From NCBI GenBank assembly GCA_030407085.1, contig CM059587.1, positions 102,605,001 to 102,669,000 on the forward strand: a DNA stretch of 64,000 bases. Reading direction: 5' to 3'. The translations under genes were made by a program, and so were the position numbers. This DNA is from Trichopria drosophilae. Its lineage: Eukaryota > Arthropoda > Insecta > Hymenoptera > Diapriidae. Below, piece by piece: positions 22,560 through 33,960 of the stretch. Within the stretch, counting starts at the first letter, position 1. The number at the start of each line of letters is the position of its first letter. The notes under the pieces were generated by a model. That model was not told where the DNA came from, ran no database searches, and worked only from the letters and a program-made list of their open reading frames with translations.

Positions 22560-23240
22560 ATCCTTAGCTTCTACCTTACATCATCTTTCATTCCATCAAT
22601 ATCCTCATTTTTCATATTATCCCTCTTCTCCTTTCGATTACGTCATCCTGATGATTTTACTTTTTACTACCAGTATGTAATCTGGATTTAGCTATTTCCT
22701 AATATACTTCTTTCCTCATGGTCTCGTATATCTTAGTCTTCCTTCTTATTCTCCCACTAGTACGACATCATCTACATACTCAATCGATCACACCTTATCA
22801 GTTCCAATCTTTTCTCCTCTTTTCCCCTTTTGAACTCTTCCTGTATATCCGTCTGATGTACGTTAAAGAGAGTCTGGCTTAACGAGTATCGTTGCCTCGT
22901 TCCACTTTTCACCTAGAACTCCTTTGATATTATCTTTCCGAATGTCACCACATATCTCGTCTCCTCGTATATTTCTCTTACTCTGTAGAGCAAACCGTCA
23001 CTTATTCCACACTTTTCCATTTTCCTACAGCCTCTTCTTTACTGACTATAGCTTATCAAACCTTCTTCATGTCCCCACTATATTTTTTTAAATTTTAATA
23101 TTTAACGTCTTCTCCTTTTGTGACGCTGCACTCGTACATAACACCATTTATACCACCATGATTTTCTTTATCACTACTCTTTCGGGGAAACGTCCTTCTT
23201 CGTCATCTACTTCCGAATGCTGTCGAAATTTTCTAAATAA
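22560..23240 (-). pseudogene. Reverse transcriptase relic of a second non-LTR family
   Basis: Minus-strand broken frames read KCGISDGLLYRVREIYEETR, then VVTFGKIISKEF, then a QTLFNVHQTDIQEEFKRGK stretch (family pattern GVRQGCPLSPTLFNxxxADLEEE). A region that should hold YADD has decayed to SM*MMSY. This order is characteristic of an RT type common in ants and wasps, distinct from the Jockey-like relics elsewhere in the window. Many stops and frameshifts mark it as dead. The part above 23060 is weaker (FDKL-like). Limits are approximate. Confidence 0.55.
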
Positions 23241-26200
23241 CATAACAAAAATATAATTTATTAAACATAAAATTTGAACAATCTCATATATCGACTGTAT
23301 TTTTTCCAGTACTAAATACGTAAATATCTACGATCAGTGATTGAACGCCTTTAAAACTAAACAGTGATGTGAGGGTTTCTAATTTGTGGTTTAGAATTAG
23401 AAGATGGCCAATTAGAATCCTAACTCCGGAAGTTTACTTTCAAGAACAAATAAAGTGCCTCCAAACGTAATTGAATAAATTCGTTCAAACTTAGTATATA
23501 AAAATTTTTTGAAATAAACGATTGATAATAATTTGGCTAATTCCCTACAAAAATAAGAAATTTCAGCACAACATATGAAAAAATAAATTGTTTGGACTAT
23601 TGAATGATAATGCATCGTTTTACAGGTATTTATATATTGAAACTTTCTTTTAACGTGTTTAAACGGCGTTTTCATCGGTACCGATTACAAACTAAAACTC
23701 TACTTGGAGTTAATTTGTCTACACCCCGACAAGTTTCGGCTCTCGCTCAAGTTAAATTCGGCAATTTACCCGTTAGTTCGCGACAGTTTCACCAACCCTT
23801 ACTAGCGCTACGCTAATGTTTGCACTCATTCAAATCGTAAGACATGATTGAACATAAATATATTGACAAGTGCATTAGATATTGGATCGAAATATTTTAA
23901 TACTTTATTAATCTGCAAATTCAATAAAACATACGAAAACAGCGGTTTATATCCACCAAAAATAAAATTAGTAGATCCTTTAGTATGATGCAATCGGTTC
24001 CAACGCTTCTCCTTAAATTTGGAAATTACGAAAGTTATGAATCATGTCATCTATACGTTAAAACAAATTAAAAACTCTCCGAACAAGGGAGATTTATAAA
24101 GTTTATAAAAATCTTACGCATGCGAAATTAGCTAAGCAATACATTTTAAGTAATAAGTAGAAAGAGACGAAATTGGTCAGCCAGTACACAATTAAAAGGC
24201 GGTCTATGGTGGTTTGAAAGTTCGTAAAAAATATTGACATTACTATTTTGGTCTGAAACTATAGGTATTTTATGTTGCTCATAACTCAATAGAAATCAAT
24301 TTTTAAATCTTCTCTGCATATTATTTGATCAATTCAAAATTATAATTTAAAAAACACAAAGTTATATTAATATCATTTTTTAATCAATTTTTATACGCCA
24401 TTTTGCAATGACGATATCTATTTTTTGACTACATGCTCATATTCAGCGAACCCAGGAACGTCCAAGCACAATTTTTTAAGAGAAATTATTACGTCGAAAT
24501 GTGTTGACTTTAAATAGGTAATGTGACTGCTTATGACATTTTTGGGACCAATGTCATAATTTGAAATGGCCGTAGTAAGAAAAAATCCTAGGTGATCGAG
24601 TAAAAGCTTATTTTGAAGGCTAAGGGTAGTATCAAAAGATACAAACAGTAGGGAAACAGTAATGAAACAAAAAATTGTATCCTGTACGTAAGCTCAAAAA
24701 GATAAAAAAGCGTTTTTCGAGTACATAACCTCAAACATCTCAAAATCCTGATTTCGAATTCGCATTCTACGCAAAAAGTTACGTCGGAAATGATCCACAA
24801 CTTCCCAAAAACATCCTGCTTTTATTGACTTCATGCAATTTACAAAGATTACATGAAAATAAGATTGTAGATGATTCGTGATCAAAACAGGTAACGCGTT
24901 TTCGTTGACGTCAAGAGTTAACCGGTTTATAACTTTAAATTTCTTGCTGTTATGTTATGTTATGGCAGGAATAACTTAAATATAAATATTACGACATTTT
25001 GAATTTTGAGCCGTCTTGATTTTTATCCTCCCCTTTTTAATTTTAATATATGTAAGCACAAAGAATAATTAATAATATAAAATTGTACTTTATTTAGCAG
25101 GTACTTTTTATCAAGTTAGAACTGTTACTAATCATACGACCTAACATTTTTGCAGATGATGTTCAAATGCATATATAACAAAATTAGTGCAAATGAGGTA
25201 ATCTCGCAATTGAACAAAACTATAGTTGTAAATAAAAGTAGGTATTAATATAAATATTAGTTCTTTAAGATGTTCATTCCGAATTATAAGAAGTCCGGAA
25301 ACCATACTGAACATTATTTAAAATTATTTCTGCTTTGCTGGAATTCCAGTTGCATCAAAGATTCATGCAATATTTTATTTTACATATATCAGAATATTGT
25401 ACGAAAACCAATAACGGATATTTCCAGCCAATAATCACGTGAGAGTACACGCCGATTTCAGTAAAACTTGGGAAAGGTACAAAGTTCTTAAAAATAAGGA
25501 TGTAGGGTACATCAAAAAATGATATACGCGCGGTTTGAGATTACAATAGTTTGAATTTGTGATGTGAAAAAAAATGTAAAAAAACTTGAATAAATAATTT
25601 TAAAATTTTGTTCGTAATACAGATAGTTTATATATTTTTTAGACAAAAATTAATATTTGTGCTATAATTCATTTTCTTGACTATATTGGTCGCGTCGGAA
25701 AATGATAACACTTGTCAGAATTTAAAGATTTAAATTCTAAATTTCCAGAAAAACATAATTTTAGTTACCACAATTCATGAAAAGATTAGAAGTAACAGCT
25801 CACACCGTGCATTGTTCGCACTAGGTGTTGACTATCACTACTGAAACTGCTGCATTTTTATCTTATGAATTATTCGGCTCTTCCACAAGAATTTTTCATC
25901 TTTTCCATCTGAAAAAACTAATTTATTTTTCAGTTCTCATCATACTGTAACGTAATATGAGTTTCAGATGATTCATCTCGAGGGAAGAAATCACCTATAC
26001 TCGTAGGCATTTTCCTTTGTTCATTCGCCAATAAAACGGGTTCGTCGAAAAGTATCATCAACAAATCCTAACACCAAAATTCCTTGAATAAGACTCGAGA
26101 CTCAAGTACTTTCAAACTTTAGAATTCGCTGTGAAAAAGGTGAATGGGTCCGAATGTTAAACGCCTACCCATTCAAAGACATTTGCATAATACAGTTTTT

Positions 26201-26440
26201 CAAAAAGTAATCTTAACTTAAGTGACACACCGATACACTCCATACTCTACTCTCATTTAATCTAATTTTGCATTTGGACAATCAAATACATTTCCTTTCA
26301 TACACCTCGCCACTGCATAACTAAATACCCTTATATAAACGATACAATGCTTTTCCGAACGTTCTCGTGGCGTTGAAACCAAATCTGGCGCAGAATTATT
26401 CTATCATTATGAGATACCCTAACCTGAATGAGCAAAAAAA
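23241..26440. other. AT-rich intergenic DNA with a few odd patches
   Basis: A GC-richer open frame at 23604-23816 (+), with peptide TPRQVSALAQVKFGNLPV near its end, could be an exon or repeat fragment but has no recognised family. Around 24715-24760 the phrase acataacctcaaa...tctcaaaatcctga resembles the arms of the palindrome at 31098-31365. Nothing else is supportable. Confidence 0.35.
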
Positions 26441-27065
26441 TACCGTTTTTTAACATTTGCAGTATGTTTTTGTGTCGGAACAAAACTTTTGTTCGCCATT
26501 TGAAAAAAAGGAAAATCAAATGGCTGTTCCTCAGCTGTAAAATACGTTTTTAATCATTCCAATACGATTATTTCCATCGAGTTATCGAAGTTTTTGTCAA
26601 GGTATAAATATCATTTTTAAACACTTTGTAAATGTGTAATTGTTTGCAAATAATGAACAAAATGAGGCCGATCTTCTTGATCAGAAGTGTTCCATCGCGT
26701 CAAGATTTTGAGGTATACTACCTAACCCAAAAGTGCAAAAAAAGAAAATCATAGACGTACCTTAGCAAAAACTTAAATCTTAAAACAATAAATCTAGGAA
26801 AAACTCGGAATTACTAAAAGAGCACTTTAAAGCTCATGAATAGCAAATTAATCTGCATTTTGCCAAATTTCGAACGAAAATTTTGTTCCGACACGGAAAC
26901 TTAATGAAAACGGGCAAAAACGGTGAATTCTGAACTTTTAGGTTATCTCAAAAACTTGATGTGATAGATCAATTATGCCGACCGATTTGAATAATCAGGC
27001 AAAAAGTATAGTTCTGTATCCGACTATGGAGATGGGCCTCATTTTGTTGGCCTGTGTAATTTATT
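26441..27065. repeat. Compound foldback repeat
   Basis: Two nested inverted pairs are seen. The arm at about 26445-26515 (containing gtgtcggaacaaaacttttg) is the inverse of about 26868-26935 (ttttgttccgacacgg), roughly 65 bp with mismatches. A second pair is gaacaaaatgaggccgatc (about 26653-26671) with gatgggcctcattttgttgg (about 27032-27051). The pairs are interleaved rather than concentric. The word gcgtcaagattttgagg at about 26698-26714 resembles the arm of the 31.1-kb palindrome. This is probably a decayed nonautonomous element or two overlapping ones. Confidence 0.5.
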
Positions 27066-29679
27066 AACAATGAAAATACACTACAAACAATATATCAAGA
27101 GACGGATTTAACTGCTGTTGGTAAATAAACCAGAATTTTGTTTAACAAACTGTATTTTAGTTGGATCAATCCTATTCATGTCGTTAATTTCACAATTTTC
27201 AAGTTAGTAATTAGTATGGTTCAAATCACACAATTATCTAAGCATTTTACAAATTTAGTTAAATTAGCTTGTTGTTGAAATGCAATTGAGAAACTATGCC
27301 ACGTAATTTAAATGTAGATAAAATTACTGCAATTACTTTTTATTATAAATAATTATATGTTTTTTATAAAGTAAGCTGTGTTACTATTATTATTCTTTTT
27401 ACATATGACCCGAATTACGTATCAGATACGTATGTAAACAAACTTACTGTTTCCAGTTTTTTTAATACATCCTGACCTATCATTATTATCTTCATCATCA
27501 TTCATCGTCATCATTTATTATCAAAGTCTAATATTCTTGTTTGAACACTCCGACAATACCATTCGACATCATCATCATTAGGTATCAATATCGTTCTATA
27601 ACATCATTCATTATCATCAACAAGAACCTCATACATTATTTAACGATATCATTAATTATCACCACAATCCGAAAATTTAAAATTGATTCCAATTTACTTC
27701 ATTTGTTTAAAAAAATTTGCATTTCCGTCAGTGAACTATAAATAATAATAATTAATTAGTTACGCGAACCGTCAAAAAGCTTGAAAGCTGGTTTTATTTC
27801 TGCACACTGCAAAGTTTTCGATATTAATATTTTGCAATGACATTGTGAACTTTCATTCCGATACGATGAGACGATAAAAATAATATTTGTATATTTTTCA
27901 ATATAACTGGATAATTTATCGAAAGCTACATTCAAACAACTTTAACCTTCTGTTTGTATACATCGGTCTAAATTGCACACGTGCGTTCAACGCTTTGATG
28001 CGGTCGTTTTCACTCCTCGTAATTATAAACCGTCATCCCGAAGTGTACTAATTGGTTCAATAATTGCGGAAGCAGTATTCTCGTTTACAGGTATATCCTT
28101 GTCGCTTATATTGTGTATAGGTGAAACATTTTCTGCATATAAAGTGGATATACTCTATGCTTTAAGATACAAATATTTTTGTATACAATTGGAATTTGAA
28201 TTTTCTCTACGAAAATCATATACGGAAGGAATTCACGAAAATTATTGAAATGTTCTGAAGTTTAGGATATCAGAAAATTTTAACGATTATCACTCAATAT
28301 CTACAATAAATTGCTCAACTCTTTCTGAAAAGGAATTATCAAACGAAAAATTACAGAAATGTTAAAAAATGTTTGATTTATTAGAAACGTAGACCTGCCT
28401 TGTACGTCTACATTTAGATGTTAATGTTCAATGACTTATATGCGGAGTGCTATAATATATGAATTTCGTTGATTACGAAAATGTTACACCCGCACTTTAG
28501 CCATCTAACGTCTCGACTTACAAGTATGCCGCAAAGTCTTGCTGATGATTCCAGCGGGTACAGACCATGATGAAGCATCACAAAAAGAGATTCAATCTAT
28601 TTCCAATAGATAAAATCTCTTTCAATCGTCTGATGATAAAATAATTTTTCTAAATATACAGACTTCGGTCTATTAATTAAGGTTAATGCCATCAACGAGC
28701 ACCAAATCCAGTGACAAACGAGAACAAAAAATTAATTAATGGAACCGAAAATGTCCAAATAAAAAAGTTTCTTGATTTATTTAAAATATACACGGTTCGA
28801 AGTAACGGCAAAAAATATCATGCAATTTTAATTTAATTTTAAGAAACTTCTAAGCAGCTTTTCCCAATAAACTTAGATTATTCCAAAATTAATTTTCTCG
28901 TGTCATTCGTCATCATGCATATGTATTCTTCATTCAAATATTACTAATATATGGAATACTGACGGTTTCGCAAATATATTCTGAAATTTAATACACAAAA
29001 TCAGCTTATCTCGTTCCTATGCATGCTAAATGTTGTGCATGTACATCAGATGCATTCAAAATGAAAATTGAGTTTGAAACCTGTATGCAAATTCGATAGA
29101 AAGAGAAATCTCACTAACGTCTCTATTACTAGACTTTCTTTCTATAATCATTGTTGAAACTGGTCACTTCGACAATAATAGGTTTAATTCACAGTTTTCA
29201 AATGAGATTTTAAATTTCTTATACTTTATTTTACCTATCTTTTATGTTTAAACATGAATTCATAGATTGCGGTGTGTGATAAATTTTATAGATACCATAG
29301 AAGTATAATTAGTCAAATTAAAATTAATAATATTGTTTCATATTTCACGCGTATTAACAAATATACTTTATACTTTTCTATCCCTGTAATATTTATTGAA
29401 TATTATTTATATTACATCTTTCATTTTTAGTGAATTTTTCAACAAAAAGCTTTGAGTTGTTCTGTATATTTAGGAAGAAAAAGGTGTAATTACGATTAAG
29501 TTCTACTACTGTTTCAATGTAACTAACGTTTTTAAGATATATTGGAGCACTGATTTCACTGGGTCAAAAAAATGCTCGAAGTTTGTTTATTTAAAAATTT
29601 ATTACTTATATAATTACTATTAATATTTATTATTACTTTTCGAGTCACAATGAAACTAAAATCGACGGGATACAAAATA
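27066..29679. other. AT-rich intergenic DNA with a degenerate ATC-type microsatellite
   Basis: Between about 27478 and 27660 the plus strand is rich in atcatc, cattcat and similar triplets, a degenerate (ATC)n microsatellite. The open frame at 27541-27741 is a translation of it. An open frame at 27973-28248 (+) begins with GC-richer sequence and meets a possible donor (acag|gtatat near 28088-28093). It has no recognised family. The remainder holds nothing I can support. Confidence 0.35.
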
Positions 29680-29845
29680 TGTAATTCGAAGTAAAAACGT
29701 AGTTGTTCTTATCAAGAAAAGTAGTAAGAATGCCAACTATTCTAAAATGGTGACAGTAACTAGAAAAAGTAGTTTGCGCATGTTTACTATTTTTTGTAGT
29801 TGGAGCAACAACTACTTTCATTGTGCTAACTATTTTTTTCCGGTT
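29680..29845. mobile_element. MITE-like element, family A, copy 2
   Basis: The right end, read on the reverse strand, is CCGGAAAAAAATAGTTAGCA, matching the left end of the element at 18568 (CGGAAAGATAAAATAGTTGG). The interior carries the same kind of repeated phrase (aaagtagt, gtagttg, aactact). The left boundary is uncertain. No coding capacity is present. Confidence 0.45.
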
Positions 29846-31097
29846 AGCAAACTTCAGAAGAGAAATTTATGCAATTATCCAAACTCTGTATATATTTAGA
29901 AATATAGTGCATTCCTGGTTCTGATCTTATATATTGTTGTAACCGGCGAATGCCGGATCAATAATTGTTTTGAAGGTAACATGCACAATTTTATACATAA
30001 TTTATGATTTGCATCTATTCCTGTTCTTATAATTATTCTTTTGAAATTGGATTCGATTCTATATTTATTCACGTGTTTTATACTCACAAGTATTATTAGT
30101 TTTGTTGACTTCTTTACTAAACTGAAAAATTATTTTTGTTTCATTCATTTTTTAAGTAAAATTTCCAATTGTATGAGCAGTTTTTTGAAACGAATTTCGA
30201 ATGATTTCAAAGTGAGGGATTTAAAATATTTTGTAGATATGTCAAACTGTCAATTACCATGATTGGCACAATATCGTAGGAGACATATTAAATTAATAAA
30301 CCTACACGTAAACTTAACTAACGGTATAGAGAGAAATATTATTTAAATAGTGATTAGTTTTTATTTCTATTTCATGTTGAATTACCAAAAGTACAGTGTC
30401 GTAATGTAGTGTCAGCTCGGCGTTTACACTGAACTTCAGAAACATAATTCAGCTGTACATAATTCCTCGTTGATCACTTTCAAGGAAATTTCAGTATGAA
30501 GTCTAACAACATTTGTGTTAGTTATTCAGGTTGGATTTACTTCAATATAAATTAAACTTGACTTTCGATGTAAAGCCCTAAGAGTAATTGCAACATGAGT
30601 TACAGAAACTTTATAATAATCTTCTTCTCGAAAGGGAGACATCAGATAACGCAATCTTTCGGTTGTTTCAATTCTATATTGCTGTTTAACGTATTATACA
30701 AATTTAATATGTTTAGATAATTGGATAACTTTTTGTTTTAGCTTCTATAATATGATATTTATATTCGTTTACATAATTTCCTGTTTATTCGATTTAAGCA
30801 TTGAGATATTATTTCGTATAGATTTTGCAAAGCGAACTGCGATAAAGTATAAGCTTTAATGTTTTTTTTTATAACTTCCATTATTATATATCATATAAAA
30901 AGCTACGAACATTACCATGTTTAGATTTGTTATCAAAAGTTCATTATTATTGCTATAAAACTATCAGAAATATGATAGAAAGTCCGATCAAGTTTGTCAG
31001 TACACACCCATCGTTTCTAACGTGGCTTTTCGAAAATTAACTGAATTGTCGTACACATGAAGAACACAGTTCATCAAAGTTTGGTAGTTTATTAACT
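29846..31097. other. AT-rich intergenic DNA, nothing recognised
   Basis: Open frames at 29896-30087 (-) and 30041-30262 (+) overlap on opposite strands and have no recognisable content. Confidence 0.45.
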
Positions 31098-31365
31098 GTG
31101 GGCCGTTTGCAAAGTAATTTTGTGCCTAGGATACGAAACCAGGTTAGATTCTGCCCATCACGTCAGGATTTTGAGATAGTTAAGATTATATTACTAGAAA
31201 AATTAATTCTTTTGCTGTTTTGCAGTTATGTACAGAATGCGACAAATTTTTGTGACTTATTTACTATTTATTATTTACTATTTGCAGAAATTTCGGATAA
31301 TTTTGTGACATTCTGTACGTAACCTCAAAATCCTGACGTGATGGGCCCATTCTGACTATACACAT
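31098..31365. mobile_element. Palindromic MITE-like element
   Basis: The outer arm CCCATCACGTCAGGATTTTG (from 31154) is exactly inverted at 31326-31345 (CAAAATCCTGACGTGATGGG). An inner pair, gttatgtacagaatg (about 31224) and cattctgtacgtaac (about 31309-31323), lies concentrically inside it. The result is a hairpin P-Q-loop-Q'-P' of about 190 bp. The open frame 31098-31322 is a translation of this palindrome. Related words occur near 24720 and 26700. Confidence 0.6.
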
Positions 31366-32299
31366 AACATATACATTCTGCTTTTTTGTATTTTAAAAGT
31401 GAGTACGACTAACAAGAGTATTCCGATCTAAGGAGTGATTTTTTCTGAAACACCCCATTCTCTAAAATGTCTTAAAGAAAGGATTCGCGTGTCGATGTAG
31501 TAAGCAATGTTTTAGGAAGCACCAAACTGATTGTTCACTACAACGACAAAATTGACGAATATCATGAAAATATCTAAAATTTAGACCACTGAACTTTTCT
31601 GGATTACTGATTATGAATTGATTATCAAATACCGAAGATAATAATATTTAGCAAATACATATTTTTGATATCTTAAGCGGAATATTGCGTTATTATTTGG
31701 CGAAACACTCTATGTTTTCTGTTTTCATACTTTCCTCGTTAAGTTACCACTTGAGTTGAAAATACGTTATACTAAACAGCATCACGAATATAGGTTTCCG
31801 TTTAAAGTGCAGTGTTGGTATATGGATTGGAATAAAACTATACTTTATCGGCAAAGATAATATATACAGATATAGTATGAAGCTCTATGGATCGTTTCAT
31901 AAATAATAAAAGATTCCGAGTGCACTCGAAAGGCTCGTGAGCCACCTGTCTACTTAAAATACCACCCTCGATTCTATGCGCTGTAGATGGATTTTCCGGC
32001 TGACGTTAACTTAAATTGAGTTCGTCAAGAAATAAAGTTTCACTATATCCACCGACTGGTCTCTTTCACCTGTTATTTTCATATTTTACTCTCAGTCTAT
32101 TACATTCTTATCTCACTTCTATACGCGAGTTTAATTCTTTGTTGATAAAATAATGAACATTAAATCGGCATCATTTAAATGTGGGGTCTTACCTCTTTTT
32201 TGATACTAGGGCAACTTTCATGTATTCTGTAATATAAAAAACAATGCATAAATTAACTTATAAAAGAGAACTTTTCACTTAATAAGCTAACATGTAATA
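31366..32299. other. AT-rich intergenic DNA; may hold the 3' UTR of the following RT relic
   Basis: No coding pattern is visible. Since the RT relic to the right is on the minus strand, its 3' untranslated region should fall in the right part of this stretch. Confidence 0.35.
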
Positions 32300-33470
32300 C
32301 TGGTAGATAATTTCCGATACTATTCATTTAAAACAGTACAAATTATTACAAGAGCGCGCAGTAACATCGAGATTGTTCCATAGATGTCTAAGGCGATGAG
32401 TAGGAGAGTAAAATATATAATTATTCCTACATACAGATTCACATATCATTCTTTGCGATCTTGTAGCATACGATGTATCTCTAAAAGGAAAAAGTGGGTA
32501 TAAGTTTGATTCTGCACAGATATTTAAGATGCGATATATTAGTAGCATATCATGATAATTATGGATAGATTTAATTGTGAGGAATTTAAGTTCAACATAG
32601 ATCTTATGAAAACTGTGATCGAAACGCGACATTGGATGATTGGATTTGGATGCCAAATACCTGAGCGCTGTCCGCTGAACTCACTCCAATTGTTCTAAAA
32701 CTAGTATACGAATGAGATATGCGATTGAGTGTACATCTTTAAAATCTTTTGTGGCGCTCTGAACAAATCCAAGCATCTTCCCGGGTTTTGTCCGAACATG
32801 ATTTAAATGAGATAGAAAAGTGAGATTTTCACGTATAATGACACCAAGGTCCGAATGCATTAATATTCTTCAAATCGGTTCTTCAACCAATATATAAGCA
32901 TATTCAAATTCCCCCACACGTTGAGTAAACGACAAAATTTTGCACTTCATGATGTTTAAATTTAGACAATTTCCTAGACCATTCTGCAATAGCATTCAAG
33001 TCCCTCTGGAGGTTCAAACCATAAATTGGTGAACGAATATGTTCAAATAGCTTTATGTCATCTGCATACATCAAAATTGAAGAGAATTGCACAGACTCAA
33101 CAATGTCGTTGATGAAAACATTGAAGAGAATTCGACCCAGATCGGAACCCTGAGGTACTCCCGTAGGAACAGCGCATAGTTAAGATCTTGTATTTTTTAA
33201 TCTCACACAATGCGTACACCCAGTCAGGTTAGGCAAGACTTGTCCCATGTCATAATTGTGCCCGAAAACCTCATACGATTTAACTTGCTCAAAAGCAAAT
33301 CGTGGTTGATGTTATCGAATGCCTTCGAAAAGTCCAAGTGGATGTTATCAACTTGATTAATTAACGTTATTGATTGTGGATTGATTTTCACAAAATCCAT
33401 GTTGATTTTTGGTAATAAAAATCGTTAAAACGTTGTTTAATTTAGCAGCCATAATAGACTCAAAAAGTTT
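32300..33470 (-). pseudogene. Jockey-like reverse transcriptase pseudogene, 3' half
   Basis: Reading from 33470 downward, the minus strand gives KLFESIMAAKL, QHGFCENQST, VDNIHLDFSKAFDNINHDLL, then AVPTGVPQGSDLG, LFNVFINDIVESVQFSSILM and the catalytic YADDIKLF (about 33040-33075). It ends with a C-terminal segment at 32324-32656 containing YHDMLLIYRILNIC and SPTHRLRHLWNN, typical of Jockey-clade proteins. Several frameshifts and stops separate these blocks, so it is dead. Its 5' continuation is not adjacent. The frame breaks off at the 8-bp duplication 33463-33470 and resumes at 52179, on the far side of the 18.7-kb element. Confidence 0.85.
33463..33470. repeat. Target-site duplication, left copy
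   Basis: AAAAGTTT directly abuts the left end of the giant element and is repeated exactly at 52179-52186. On the minus strand it is codon sequence of the interrupted RT (…QKLFE…). Confidence 0.9.
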
Positions 33471-33960
33471 ATATGACAGAAGTTCACAACGATTAAAATT
33501 TTAAACGGTCGGATCTAACGTGTCTCGGCGATACCAACTTAAAATCCAAAAGTCACTATAAAATATTGAGCAAATAAACGTGGAATTAATGAATTTTGAT
33601 GTTCAGAAACATATTTAAAAAACGAAAAATATATAATAGAACAATATTGAAAATAATGCTGACCTAAAATAAGTAAAATATCAACGAAAAGTGATATAAA
33701 CCGAACATAACCCGATCCTGTCAAAAGTAAATATATGACGATGGTAAGATCGCATCCATGTAAATTTTCCGCGACGAAATATCGCCTGTAGCAAATTTTC
33801 CGAGTTATTTTTTACCGTTTATTGATATGGATAACAATAGTTCAATCCCCAGGATACCATACGAGCAGATACAGCTGGGAGAGGTTCTTAAAAAAGGAGC
33901 AAAACCGAAATTGCAAAAAATCCAAAAGCCGGTTCTAGCACATTTTCCGAGTTGTTTTTT
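33471..33960 (+). repeat. Left terminal inverted repeat arm
   Basis: This is about 490 bp matching the reverse complement of 51690-52178 with about ten mismatches. The inner half already contains degenerate monomer relatives. The phrase ctgtagcaaattttccgagt at about 33786-33805 and ggttctagcacattttccga near 33931 are both versions of the satellite's gtagaattttttccgagttg. A 61-codon open frame (33539-33724, -) mirrors one in the right arm only because the arms are alike. Confidence 0.88.

Noticed and set aside
33539..33724. 61-codon frame in the left arm and its near-identical partner at 51877-52110, looking like a conserved small protein
   Set aside because: The two arms are alike at the DNA level, so peptide similarity is automatic. 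There is no start context, domain or codon signal.
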